Positions 10,798 through 22,070 are shown, counted from the first letter of the stretch. The stretch: 64,000 nt of DNA from Prorocentrum cordatum (GCA_963575745.1 CAUYUJ010020677.1:12501-76500); one strand, 5' to 3'. Numbers and translations are program-made. The notes: a model not told the origin generated them from the letters alone.

Positions 10798-10904
10798 GCA
10801 TTCGTTGGCCTTTGTCGTCAGCTGTAAAAAGAAATAACCTCTTAATCGCCCGTAATGAATAACCCTCCATGGGGCGATAGCGCCACATAAATAATCCAGC
10901 CAGT

Positions 10905-11330
10905 TTCGGCACATCCATAACACTTTTCGTGGCCCCACTCGGAATTCCGCCGAAGGCCCCAGGGGGGGGGTTCATGCTGCATGGCGTCACCCAGCCAATT
11001 CCAGCACACTTCTCACACGATCTGTGGCCCCACGAGGAGCAACACCGATGGTCCTGCGGGGTGCTGTGCAGCGCGCCCCGCCCGCAATTTACGACATACC
11101 CCTCACGTTTCGTGGCCCCACAGGGAGCTCCACCGAAGGTCCCAGTGGCAAGGTGCCGCATAGCGCCGCCCTGCCCATTTCGGCATACTCCTCGCACGAC
11201 TTCTGACCCCGCAGGGGGCTCCGCCGAGGGCCTCCGCGGCAGGGTACCGCGGGCACTCCCGCCGCATCGTGGCCCCGCAGGGAGCTCCACCGAAGGCCTC
11301 GGGAGCTTCCCGCTGTCGCGGCGCACTGCC
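10905..11330 (-). repeat. Family A array 2 (reverse orientation)
   Basis: Four to five units with TTTCGTGGCCCCACAGGGAG and CTCCACCGAAGG. Continuous in family with the unit at 9001-9115 across the retrogene. Confidence 0.85.
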
Positions 11331-11924
11331 GATGGGGGGGGAGTGCGCGTCCTGCGCTGCTCGCGGCCGCTCTGGGTTGGGATCCTCGCCAGGCCGCGCT
11401 CGCTGTCTGAGTCCGCGGGTCCTGCGGCTCTCGATCCCTTCGCCCAGGGTTGTTTCTCACTGCGGGGGTCGCTTCCTGACGGCCCCGCCGGCCGAAAAGC
11501 ATAGGGGGCGTCCAAGAGAGGGGCTCAAGCAGAGGGGGTGGGGACCATGGCCAGGGCCATCACATCTCCCAGGTTTCATGGCCCGTTCTTGTTCTTCGCA
11601 TTGTCATCGCATTAGTTGTCCTATTACTCGTACTCTTATACCGCTTGCTCATTTCACTATTTACATCATGCTTCTGCTTTCACTTTTTTCATAATGCTTC
11701 TTCTTGTCGGTAGTCATTTCCAGACTCTCCCTGGTCCCCCCTCGTCCACACACGGACCACTGCCTCATGCCGCGATACGCTGATCCCTCTCGTCCTGGCC
11801 TCCCTGTGGGGCGCACCCGGCAAAAGGACCGACGCCAGGGCTGCAGGGACCCATCCGCTGGAGGCCTGGGCGTCCTCCCCCCCCGGTGCCTACCCCGCGT
11901 GTGCCCGCCGGTGCGGCGGTGGGC
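11331..11924. other. No gene recognised
   Basis: GC-rich then AT-richer sequence with short frames only. Lies inside the TTC5-like intron. Confidence 0.4.
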
Positions 11925-12218
11925 GTCAAGCAGTAGCGGAGCGTCCTGGCTCGCCCGTAGCCCTGCCAAACACGAAATGGTCTTAGAACATTTGTGGTTT
12001 CCACGAAATGTTCCACGAAGCCTTTGTGGTTCTAAGAACCTTTTGTGGTTTCCACGAGATGTTCTCAGAACATTTCTGGCGGAGTCGTGTCTCGTTTTAT
12101 CACATCGGGCTTGAGGTTCTAAGAGAACAGTGTTTTTGTTCTTAGAGCATGTTTGGGTTCTCAGAACATGTCGTGGTAGGACTATAGGAATGCCCGGACG
12201 GTCGGTCCCTGCTCAAAG
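11925..12218 (+). mobile_element. Two-copy repeat ending at a splice acceptor (introner-like)
   Basis: GTCAAGCAGTAGCGGAGCG starts it, TTCTAAGAAC/GTTCTCAGAAC motifs with AACATTTGTGGTTTC-type repeats fill it, and GGACGGTCGGTCCCTGCTC then AAAG ends it. The last AG is the acceptor of the exon at 12219. A diverged second copy with the same start, middle and end lies at 50176-50423. Coincidence of the element end with an exon boundary is the notable feature. Confidence 0.6.
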
Positions 12219-12355
12219 GTGGCCGAGGAGATCATCACGATGAAGAGCCTGCTGCGCGTGCAGCAGCCGAAGGTGCGGCAGATCTCCGTGCCCGGGCCCA
12301 GCGGCAAGGGCTGGACCTACGCAGCCTGGGCCGCGGCGAAATCACGGATGGAGAG
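12219..12355 (+). CDS. TTC5/Strap-like protein, C-terminal OB-fold exon
   Basis: The exon reads VAEEIITMKSLLRVQQPKVR then QISVPGPSGKGWTYAAWAAA. It parallels the TTC5 continuation ('[30 protein letters not shown]'): a buried strand, a Pro turn, and a G-K-aromatic hairpin. The acceptor CTCAAAG ends at 12218, and phase 0 fits the end of the 7516-7647 exon. The donor is not certain; several GC dinucleotides occur between about 12328 and 12345, and the frame stays open to about 12470. The final family strand ('PLLLVVNGK') is not found. Confidence 0.55.
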
Positions 12356-12954
12356 GGCCTCCAAGAGACCCGGAGGTGCCGAGTGTGAGGTGTACGTGTG
12401 CAGGCAGACGTCAGTACGGCAGGTCCGTGTCGTGTCGACAGGTGGCGACCCCTCCAGCGGCGTTCAACGTTGAACGCCGCGGGCGACCCAGAATCGTTCG
12501 ACGTGGAACGATTTGGACGTTTCGAAAACGGCCGATCGTCCAAGGTTAAACGATCCCCGCGGTGTCAGAAACCAAAGCCGAAGTCTGCACGACACGAACC
12601 TGACGTAGTGGCCTTCGGCCCATCCCGCCACCGCTTGTCAGAGGCCTCGTGGATGCCTATGGGGATCTCTTGGGAGGCTTCCCGCTAGCCTCTTGGAGGA
12701 GGCGATGTGGGGACCTCTCGGGGGCCCCTGGAGGCCTGATGAAAACATTTCTCTGGGGGGGCCGCACAGGGGCCTGATGAAAACCTTTCTCTGGAGGGGC
12801 CAGCCGCCAGCTTTAGAATCTGGGATCTGGGACCGAGAGATTAAGAATCTTTGAATACGTCTACCCTGCAGAGATGGATAAGACTTCGGGCGTTCCGCTA
12901 CGTGCTGCAGGCACGGTGGCGTGTGTGTATACATCTGTATATGTACACATGCAC

Positions 12955-13445
<491 letters not shown>

Positions 13446-14247
13446 GAACACATGCCCCCGTGTGCCAGCGCGAAAGTGCATCCTCTGCCTTGCCCGACGT
13501 CTGTGGCCCTTTGGGTTCAGGCGCCCGACCGTTTCAGAACAACGGTTGGGAGCTGCAGCTGGCCATTCGGCCTGCGCCCTCGACGCCGCGCCGCGGCGGA
13601 CACGAGGAGAGCATCTTTCCTGGCGCCTGCCATGTCAGCGCGCAGGAGGGAGGCATATTGAGCCAAGGCGGAGGCCCTGGGAGGAAGGGCGAGAACGAGC
13701 GGCAGCGCTCCGCACGAACTTTCGGGACGTCAGCCAGGCCACCAGGCGAACACGGCCCCCCCCGCGCCGAGCTCGGAGCCAGGCGGCGAGGATCGGCAGC
13801 AGGTCCGGAACGGGGGCGCAGCCGCAGAGATCCCGTCCAAGGCGAAGATGACGCCTGTGGCCAGAGAGGCCGACAGCACGGCCAGGTTCTCGGGCGGCCA
13901 CGTCGTCGCGACCAACCTGGCCAACTGTCGATACTGCGTTGACGAGCGCGGCTTGATCTCATGTTTTTCGGCCCTATGAGGACGGTGGGACGCCAGTCTC
14001 CTAGAACATCAGCTCGATCGTCGCACGCGAGCATGTCGCCGAGGGCATGGTCGGCGAGTTCCCGCGGACACTCTTTAGCATAATCTCTGACCCTTCGCGC
14101 CCATGCCACTGCATGCGATTCAGGTGCCACGGGAGCAAGCAGCACAGCGACGTTGAGTTTGGGCTCAGGCCGGGTACCTCCAGCCTGATGTCCCGGTGGT
14201 TCAACCTGGGAGGCAAGTAGACGAGGGAGTCGCCGACGCAGCAAACC

Positions 14248-14886
14248 AAAACCATCAAGCTCGCCATGGAAGCGATGCTCGCGAAGCACAAGGATGGACG
14301 CGTGGTCCCGTGCGTCAACCTGGCGAAGGTCTACGAGTCCATCCTGAAGGACAGGCGTTTGGGAGCTTCGGCGGACTTTGGGATTGCCCTCGGCGGGAAC
14401 ACCATGTATCGCACGCGCGCCTGGACTGCAAGACGTGCCCCCCCCCCAGACAACCGAGACAGGCAAGAAGAAGGGGCTGTGGTGAAGCTGTGGGAGCGCG
14501 CGCGCAAGCTCCAACAATTGGCCACAGAGGACTTGATCGAGCGCGTCACAGCAAGCTCAGATCCAGAAGGTCGGCATGGCTCGGCGAGGCGTTTGGGAAA
14601 CGGAAAGCGGCGGCGCCCCAGACGGCGCGCCAGTAGGGCGGGGGCGCCATCGCTGAACAGGGAAATGGCCACCACGCAGGCTTTGACAGCGGGCGACCGC
14701 GAGGTGGCGACACACCGCGGCCCCGGTTGGCCGCGAGGAGCGGGCAGCGCAAGAGTAGGCGCCTGCATCCGCGACGCGTGGCTCCATGCGACCTTTCGGA
14801 GCAAGGGCCCCGCTGGCGCGAGAACGCGCGAGACGGCCGCCGCGAGGCCTGGGGCAGTGGAAGGGCGGCAGGAGGACGCCAAGTAG
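14248..14886 (+). CDS. Possible exon or decayed ORF, unknown
   Basis: The frame reads KTIKLAMEAMLAKHKDGRVV, PCVNLAKVYESILKDRRLGA, then SADFGIALGGNTMYRTRA with coding-like codons to about 14420. After that it becomes Arg/Ala-rich and unconvincing. No family is recognised. Only the first 170 bp look coding. The longer overlapping frame on the other strand is likely its shadow. Confidence 0.3.
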   Translation, partial: KTIKLAMEAMLAKHKDGRVVPCVNLAKVYESILKDRRLGASADFGIALGGNTMYRTRAWTARRAPPPDNRDRQEEGAVVKLWERARKLQQLATEDLIERVTASSDPEGRHGSARRLGNGKRRRPRRRASRAGAPSLNREMATTQALTAGDREVATHRGPGWPRGAGSARVGACIRDAWLHATFRSKGPAGARTRETAAARPGAVEGRQEDAK

Positions 14887-15503
14887 ACTCTCGGTTGACC
14901 TTCGGCTCCGAGCTACTCAAGGACATTCCGGACAGGTGGAAGGCTACGAGAGGTCCGCTGGCTGACGTTTGAACGCAAGTGCTGGGCGGCACTGGGCCAC
15001 CACTCGAGAGTGATCAAGGGCAGATGCAAGCGGGCCCGCTGAGGCAAAGGCCAGGCCCGCCCCCGACGTGCCCGCCGGAAAGGTGCAGCGCAGGGTGAAG
15101 GAGGCGACGCGGGCGGGAGTCTGGGATCGGGCGGGCAAGCGCCGCCGACCACCGGGCGGCGCGGCTAGTCTCCCCGAGGGGAAGCGAGCCAAACGTGGGA
15201 TGCCGCCTCGGAGGTAGGCAGCCGAGGATCAGGCACCCCCTCCGATCTCCGGGAGAGCAGGCACGTCAGCCGTCCCAGCCGGAGGGGGCAAGATCTCGCA
15301 ACGGCGGCGAGGCGACGGCGATTGCGGGCGGCGACCGGGCTCCACGCGGCTCTTCGGGGCGAGGGCGGGCCGCAGCCCAGGGGGGCATCCGGGGCAGAGG
15401 CCCGCCACCTCACTCGCACCCTCCGCCAACCGGGGCACGCGCGGCTCGAGACACGGGGGTGGCGTCAGCGACGCCCGAGGCACGCGCGCGGAGAGACGCA
15501 GAA
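14887..15503. other. GC-rich stretch without recognised gene
   Basis: Several GC-driven open frames overlap on both strands. None shows a domain. Confidence 0.35.
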
Positions 15504-15690
15504 GATGGCGGGCGAGAGCGAAAACAGGACGACCTCCCTGTCCGACGGCGAGGAAGAAGGAGGCGCGGGCGGGGTGGCAGGTGGAAGCTGCACGGGGCCT
15601 TGCTCCCACGCGTCCATCAACTTGTCAGAGCTGCCTCCCAGCCGGCCGCGGCCGGAGATCGCGGCGCCCCTGGGCGTGGGGCTGCCTGAA
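15504..15690 (+). CDS. Candidate N-terminal exon, unknown
   Basis: A frame starting MAGESENRTTSLSDGEEEGG continues acidic/Gly-rich and then INLSELPPSRPRPEIAAPLG. It runs into family B repeat at about 15690. Composition suits a disordered N-terminus. No homologue is recognised. Confidence 0.25.
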
Positions 15691-15960
15691 AAGGGGTGCA
15701 GCGGTTGCAAACGTTTCAGACGATTGCCAGCGGCGTTAAGGCCAGAACTCCAGTTTGAGAAGGACCCGTCCTTCATCCCTGCAGCGGTTGCAAGCTTGCA
15801 AGACGAATGTGCACGGCGCTAGGGCAGGTGCCCCGTTTTGAAAGCCACCCCGTCTCCGTCCTTAAACTTGCTGCAAGCTTTGAGGACGAATGCGAGCGGC
15901 GCCTGGGCGAGAGCTCGATATTGAAAGTCTGCCGCCGTCCATCCTTGCACGTGTTGCGCG
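15691..15960 (+). repeat. Family B tandem units (diverged)
   Basis: Three units of about 80 bp, recognisable by GCAAG-CTTG..GACGAATG(T)GC, GGCGC and CGTCC/CCGCC-TCAT blocks. Related to 19260-19620, 20150-20560 and 57470-57800. A further solitary unit lies at about 17090-17200. Confidence 0.65.
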
Positions 15961-16194
15961 CTGTGAATTGCGCGCCGGAACCCGACGCCAACGGCAATAT
16001 CCTTTGTGAAAAATTCAGCTCCTTTACTGAATTCCGTTGCTCGTGTCTTCGGGCTCGCGTGTCCCGCGTCGATGAATGCCAGTTCTGTGCGCGTGGAATC
16101 AACGCGGGCCTTCTCGATTTCCTCCGATGATTTTTAGGATAGCCATGGGCCGCGCGAGGCCCGTGGGCCGCGCGAACCTCGCCAGCCCCGTGAG

Positions 16195-16410
16195 CCCCAC
16201 AAGTCCCAGAAAGGTTTCCCGGGCCACATGGGCGCCACAATCCGCATGGGCCCAATGCGCCGCGCGAGCCCGGCGAGCCGCGCGGGCCCCACGGACCCCC
16301 TGAGTCACCAGGGCCGCGTCGACTTTCTGGACCTTGCGAACCCCGCGGGCCACGGCAGCCCCATGGGCCCCAGGGGCGCCATGAGCCTCATGGGGCGTAT
16401 TTCTTCCGTG
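16195..16410 (+). pseudogene. Decayed collagen-like Gly-Pro-X repeat
   Basis: One frame reads REPGEPRGPHGPPESPGPRR then LSGPCEPRGPRQPHGPQGRH, a 9-bp DNA period giving Gly-Pro-X triplets. Several Gly positions are replaced by Glu, Gln or Arg, and a stop lies just upstream (about 16190). It looks like a degraded collagen-like coding repeat. A purely DNA-level 9-bp repeat is the alternative. Confidence 0.35.
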
Positions 16411-17444
16411 CGGGCACCCTGGCCTGTGAACTCGGCGAGCGACGCCAGCCGCCTCAGGCTTTTCGGGCTCCGCTGGGCGCCCCCGAAGGGAAAGGGCCCC
16501 CATTTTATCCAGTGGGGTCTTGGTGTTGGTGCTGGCTTTTCGCCCCCGGCAACATCGGAAAGCTGACGCCAGCACTAAGGCCCCCGCTGGAACGGCGGCC
16601 CATGGGGGAGCGGAGCCCCTCGACGGCTTCTTCGGAAGTTGGCCAGAACCTGCGGGCCGTGGTTGCGAGGGCGCCACGCTCTTGGGCCCCGGCCGCGCAG
16701 GGCGGCCCCGGCCCCCGGCACGGGGAGTCGGCGGTGGATTCGGAATCGTCGGGTGCCGGCCTCAGGCTCGCAGAGGGTCCGAGATGCGACAGGGGCGGGC
16801 AGGGGGCGGGCGGGAGGAGGGGGAAGGGAGTGGGAGGGGGACGGACGGGTGGGGGGAGGCGTGGGGGAGGGCGACGGTGGAGTGAGGGAGGCTTCGGTCA
16901 TGGAGGAAGCCGCATCCTTCCCTTTCCATCGCCCCCTCCCGAGAACGCTCGCCAGCTTCACCTCTCGCTTGCATTTGTTGTTTCATGCCCTCCTTCCTGC
17001 GTGCTACGCGATGTCTCCCTCTCCCCCCCCCGCCCCCCTGCGATTCCTTAGGCCAGGACGGGCTCACGCTAGCCCGAAACGCAGTTCCAAGTTGTATGAA
17101 TCAAATGCGTTCTTGGTGCCAGTGTCGGCAAGACGAATGTGCGCGGCACCAACGCAAGAGCTCCATGTTGACAACTCCCGCCGTTCATCCTTGTAGCTGG
17201 CTGGGGGTTGTCGTGGCTCAGGAAGATGGTTTGTGAGTAAGGCTCAGGCGAAGCGTTGGGCCCGCCCTACCGACGCGGCTGGCGGTCGGACGAGGAGGAG
17301 TAATATATACGGAAAGGAACCGAAGAGGAAGGGAAGAGGATGAGACCCGGTGAGAAAATATGAGGCGGAGAGGGAGGAGGAGCCAGGACATGGAACAGGG
17401 AAGCAGTGGGAGGCAGGACCGCCAACATCTGATCGGTGCCGCAG

Positions 17445-17558
17445 GCAAGCGTCCGCGTTTCGAACCCTGGCGACGTGACCGTCGTCGGCAGCGGCTCGCT
17501 CGCGCACGCGGCGGCGCAGTCCGTCTTCTCTGCCGGCGCCGAGCGGGTGGAGGTCGAG
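17445..17558 (+). CDS. Candidate exon, possibly SpoVS/Alba-like
   Basis: The 38-codon frame reads ASVRVSNPGDVTVVGSGSLA then HAAAQSVFSAGAERVEVE. Nearly every codon ends in G or C. It is bounded by acceptor GCCGCAG and GC donor GAG|GCCTTT, phase 0 at both ends. 'GDVTVVGSGSLAHAAAQSV...' loosely resembles the conserved helix-strand of SpoVS-type domains ('GEVEVQAIG..AVNQAVKA'). The similarity is weak. Coding status is more likely than the family guess. Confidence 0.35.
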
Positions 17559-18023
17559 GCCTTTCTATATCGTCGTCCTCTCTCTCTCTCTCTGCTCTCT
17601 CCTGCGACTGCCCCTTTTCTGCGAGCATCCTGGTCCGAGTGCCATGCGCCGCTCGGCCTGCTGGTGTAATTAGCTTCCCCTTCGGCGTGCTGCAGGAGGC
17701 ACCACAGAGCCCCAACCCCGGGCGCTCATAGGGCACTCAGCCACCGGGCACGAACCACAGGGCGCCCTCCACAGGCCGCCGCAGCGCCTCGCCCACAGGA
17801 CACCGAGCGCAGGCCGTCAGCCACGGAGCACCGAGCGCGAACGGCCACAGAGCACCGACCGGGACCCGCCCACTTCGACAAACAGAGTTGCATTTGTTTT
17901 AGCCAAGTTTTGCTATGCGTCACACGCCGCAAAGCCCCGCACCGCATGGCAGGGATATGGCGTACATGTTTGCATAATGGTTCTGCTCATTTTCACTAAC
18001 GTAGTGGCTTCTTCATTGATACT

Positions 18024-18430
18024 ATGATCCTTCCTCCCCGATCCCCCACTCCACCTCCTCGTTGTCCTTCATATTATCCTCCGTCCCTCCTCTCCCCTCC
18101 TCCTCCACTCCCCCCCCCCTCCTCCCCCTCCTCCCCCCTGCCCACTCGCCTCCTCCTCATCCTCCTCCTCTGCCTCCTCCTCCACCTTCTCCTCCTCCTC
18201 CTCCTCCTCCTCCTCCTCCTCCTCCTCCTCCTCCTCCTCCTCACTCCTCCTCTCCCCCCTCCTCCTCCTCCTCCTCCTCCTCCTCCTCCTCCTCCTCCTC
18301 CTCCTCCTCCTCCTCCTCCTCCTCCTCCTCCTCTCTCCTCCTCACTCCCCTCTCCCCTCCTCCTCCTCTCCTCCTCCTCCTCCTCCTCCTCCTCCTCCTC
18401 CTCCTCCCTCCTCCTCCTCCTCCTGTCCAA
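18024..18430. repeat. (CTC)n polypyrimidine tract
   Basis: Long TCC/CTC repeats on this strand, facing the GAG repeats at 18767-19045 across about 340 bp of GC-rich DNA. Pro-, Ser- or Leu-rich frames are artefacts. Confidence 0.95.
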
Positions 18431-18766
18431 GCGGTGCAGCTCTCGTTCTCTCGTCCTTGGGCTTCCGCTCCCTCTTGCTCCCGTCCGCGCCCTCCCCTCC
18501 GTGGCCAGTCTCCCTCCCGCTACCTCTCCCTCCGCCCCCCTCTCGTTGCCGCCGCCGCCGGCGACGCTGCGCAGCCGCCCTCTGGCCCGAGGGGTCCGAG
18601 CTCCCCGAGGCCGCGCCGCGGGGCCCGCAGGCACGCTGGCGGCCAGGGGGGGGCCTGCCCGACAGGCGCAGAGAGCGGACGCGCGGGCCCCTTCGGCCCA
18701 AGGAGGGCGGACGCGACCACGGCGGACCCGGAGCAGGCCAGGGCCCGCTGGGCCAGCGCATCGCAG

Positions 18767-19045
18767 GAGGAGGAGGAGGAGGAGGAGGAGGAGGAGGAGG
18801 AGGAGGAGGAGGAGGAGGAGGACGAGGAGGAGGAGGAGAGGAGATGGAGGAGAGGAGGAGGAGGAGGAGGAGGAGGAGGAGGAGGAGGATGAGGAGGAGG
18901 AGGAGGAGGAGGAGGAGGAGGAGGATGCGTAGGAGGAGGAGGATGCATAGGAGGAGGAGGAAGGAGGAGGAAGAGGAGGATGCGTAGGAGGAGGAGGAGG
19001 AGGAGGAGGAAGAGGAGGAGGAGGAGGAGGAGGACGAGGACCAGT
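18767..19045. repeat. (GGA)n polypurine tract
   Basis: GAG/GGA repeats with ATG interruptions. They end in GAGGACCAGTGTAAACCC, where family B element copy 1 starts. Confidence 0.95.
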
Positions 19046-19049
19046 GTAA

Positions 19050-19705
19050 ACCCAGCCCGTTTGAAGACCCGGAAGCATGCCACACATTGTTCTCGGGATT
19101 CCAACGCCACGGATAAACCTGACTGTTGCGTCTTGACGGTTCTGGATCGTGCCAGAACGCCATTCTATGGATTTCAACACCGCGAACCAACTTACTAGTT
19201 GTACCCGCAAAATCCTGAATATTTCCCAAACTCCATTTCTGATACGCTGATCATGGGAACCCGTGAAACTCTTGCAACTGTTATGAACGAAGGTGCGTGG
19301 CGCGAAGGCGAGAGCCACATATTGAAAAGCAATAGCCCTCACTCCGCAAAACCCTTGCAACATTGTAGAAGGAATGCGCTCGGCGCTAAGGCGAGAGCCA
19401 CAGTTTCAACACGGGTGACCCTCAATCCGTGAAGCTCTTGCATATTTTTACGGCGAGTGTGCGTGGCGCTAAGGCGAGAGCCACATGTTGAATACGGGTA
19501 ATTCTCAATCCGTGACGCTCTTGCAAATGTTTAGAACGAATGTGCGCGGCGCTAAGGCGAGAGCGACAGTTTGAAAACCACCCGCCCTCCACCTGTGAAG
19601 CTGTTGCCAATTTTTAAGCTTCAGAGTCATAAGCGGTGAGGAAGTCTCGGGCGCAACGCCATGCCCGCCCTAAAAACTGCCTCGGGGTGTGACATGGAGA
19701 AGTTA
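19050..19705 (+). mobile_element. Family B composite element, copy 1
   Basis: The order is a GGA run, CCAGTG(T/C)AAACCCA, a segment with CTGACTGTTGCGTCTTGACG and GCCAGAACGCCATTC, then tandem units of about 80 bp (GACGAATGTGCGCGGCGCTA, AGGCGAGAGCCACA), then a closing segment with AAGCTTCAGAGTCATAAGCG and GTGAGGAAGT. The same order occurs at 19818-20670 and 57143-57900. No ORF. Non-autonomous repeat of unknown mechanism. Confidence 0.75.
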
Positions 19706-19817
19706 TGAAAAAGGAAAGGAGTGGAGGAGGCATAGGAGGAGGAGGAGGAGGAGAAGAGGAGGAGGAGGAGCAGGAGGAGGAGGAGGAGAATAAGGAGAAG
19801 GAGGAGAGAGGAGGAGG

Positions 19818-20670
19818 ACCAGTGCAAACCCAACACCCAAGAGGCATCATCGATGTTGGAAAACCCTCCCTGCAAGCTCCCTCTTCACAGGCCCCTGCAA
19901 CGGCTCATTTTTACTGAGTCACTTGCCCCGTTGGAAGACAGCTGGTTGAAGACCCTGGAGCATGCCAACAAAAATGTTGGCGGAATTCCAACGCCACGGA
20001 TCAACCTGACTGTTGCGTCTTGACGATCCTGGACCGTGCCAGAACGCCATTCCTGGGACTTGAACACCGCGAGCCAACACAACTTGTGCACCCCCATAAG
20101 CCTGAATCCTTCCCAGACGCAATTGCTGGTACGCTGATCATGGGAACCCGTGAAACTTGTGACTTGGTAAGACGAATGTGCGTGGCGCCAAGGCGAGAGC
20201 CACAGTTTGAAAGGGACCCGCCCTCAATCCGTGAAACCCTTGCACATAGTTAGGACGAGTGTGCGCGGCGCTAAGGCGAGAGCAACATTTTGAAACGGAA
20301 CCGCCCTCAACCCGTGACACCCTTCAATTTGTTTAAGACGAGTGCGCTCGTGCGCTCGGCGCCAAGGCGAGAGCCACAGCTTGAAAACGACTCGCCCTCA
20401 ACCCGTGACACTCTTGCAAATGTTTCAGACGAGTGTAAGGCGAGAGCCACGTGTTGACAACGATTCGCTTTCAACACGGGAAAATCTTGCACACTTTTAA
20501 GACGAGTGTGCGTGGCGTTGAGGCGAGAGCCACATGTTGAAAATCACCCGCCCTATATCCGTAAAATTGTTGTCAATGCTTTCGGCTCCAGAGCCATAAA
20601 CGGTGAGGAAGTATCAGTCGAACCGCCCGGCCCGCCCTAACAACCGGCCTCAGGGTACCACAAGGATAAG
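19818..20670 (+). mobile_element. Family B composite element, copy 2
   Basis: Same modules as copy 1 but with more tandem units, lying directly after it and again preceded by a GGA tract. The closing segment reads CCAGAGCCATAAACGGTGAGG. Confidence 0.75.
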
Positions 20671-20679
20671 TTATGTAGA

Positions 20680-20803
20680 TGAAAGGAATGGAGGAGGAGG
20701 AGGAGGTGGAGGAGGAGGAGAAGGACGGCGGAGGAGAAGGAGGAGGAGGAGGAGGCGGAGGAGGCGGAGGAGGCGGAAGCGGAGGGGAGGAGGCGGAGGA
20801 GAA

Positions 20804-20835
<32 letters not shown>

Positions 20836-21790
20836 AGGAGGAGGAGGAGGAGGAGGTGTGGGAGAAAGGAGGTATGAAGCGAGGAGGATGAGGAGAAAGG
20901 AGAAGGGGAGGTTAGGCGGAGGAGAAGGAGGAGGAGGGGAGGAGGATCACGGTGGATGAGGAGGAGGAGGAGGAGAAGAGGAGGAGGAGGAGGAGGAGGA
21001 GGAGGAGGAGGAGGAGGCGGGGGAGGAGGAGGAGGAGGAGAGGAGAAGGAGGAGGAGGCGGAGGAGGAGGCGGAGGAGGAGCAGAGGAGGAAGAGGAGGA
21101 GGAGGAGGGCGGAGGAGGAGGAGTGAGGAGGAGGAAGAGGGAGGGCGGAGGAGGAGGCGCAGGAGGAGGGAGGAGGAGGAGGAGGAGGAGGAGGAGGGGA
21201 GGAGGAGGGGGAAGCGGAGGGAGGGAGGGAAGGGAGGGATGTTAGGAGGGAGAGAGGGACGGAAGGGAGGGGAAAGAGGGAGGGAAGGAGGGAGGGAGGG
21301 AGGTGGTGAGGAGGTAGAGGTGAGGAGGGAAGACAGGGAGGGAGGAGTGGAGGGAGGGAGGGAGGGAAGAGGAGGAGCGAGGAGGAGGATGGAGGAGGAG
21401 GGGGAGGAGAAGGATGAGGGGAGAAGAGGTATGAAGCGGAGAGGAGGATGAGGAGGAGGAGGAGGCAGGAGGAGAAAGGAGACAGGATGAGGCGGAGAAG
21501 GATGTGAAGAGGAGGAGGATCAGGCGTGGATGATGATGATGATGCTGACGATGATGAATAAGGAGGGTAGGGAGGAGGAGGAGGAGAGGAGGGAAGGAGC
21601 GCAGGAAGGAGGCGGAGGAGGAGGAGGAGGGGGGAGGCGGAGGCGACGGATGGGGGGGGGAGGTCAGGGAGGGAGGGAGTGAGGGACGGGGGAGGAGGAG
21701 GAGGAGGAGGAGGAGGAGGAACAAGGGAGGGCGGAGGAGGCGGAGGAGGAGGAGGAGGAGGAGTACGTAGGAGGAAGGAGGAGGAGGAGG
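20680..21790. repeat. (GGA)n-rich tract
   Basis: Almost entirely GGA/GGAGGC/GGGA repeats. No unique gene sequence is seen. Confidence 0.95.
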
Positions 21791-21824
21791 GCGGATGAGG
21801 GAGAGGATGATTGGGATGATGTTG

Positions 21825-21847
21825 CTGCTGCTGCTGCTGCTGATGCT

Positions 21848-21920
<73 letters not shown>

Positions 21921-21929
21921 GTGATGGTG

Positions 21930-21961
<32 letters not shown>

Positions 21962-21963
21962 GC

Positions 21964-22011
<48 letters not shown>

Positions 22012-22022
22012 GGATAAGGAGG

Positions 22023-22070
<48 letters not shown>

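Larger units (their letters stand above)
9191..10851 (+). mobile_element. Processed retrogene flanked by 19-bp target duplication
   Basis: The left direct repeat AATAACCTCTTCATCGCCC (9191-9209) lies one base before the spliced-leader relic. The right copy AATAACCTCTTAATCGCCC (10833-10851) follows the A-rich end GTAAAAAGAA. The two copies differ at one base. In between are the leader relics, an intronless lipase frame and its stop codon. This order is what insertion of a reverse-transcribed, spliced-leader-capped mRNA would leave. The insert sits within the intron between the TTC5-like exons at 7516 and 12219, on the same strand. Confidence 0.8.

Noticed and set aside
17440-17475. tRNA T-arm-like GTTTCGAACCC
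   Set aside because: No matching acceptor stem, D-arm or anticodon arm could be folded around it; it lies in a coding-like exon.
18024-19363. Frames up to 429 codons of poly-Pro/Ser/Leu/Arg
   Set aside because: Translations of CTC/GAG repeats; no unique domain.
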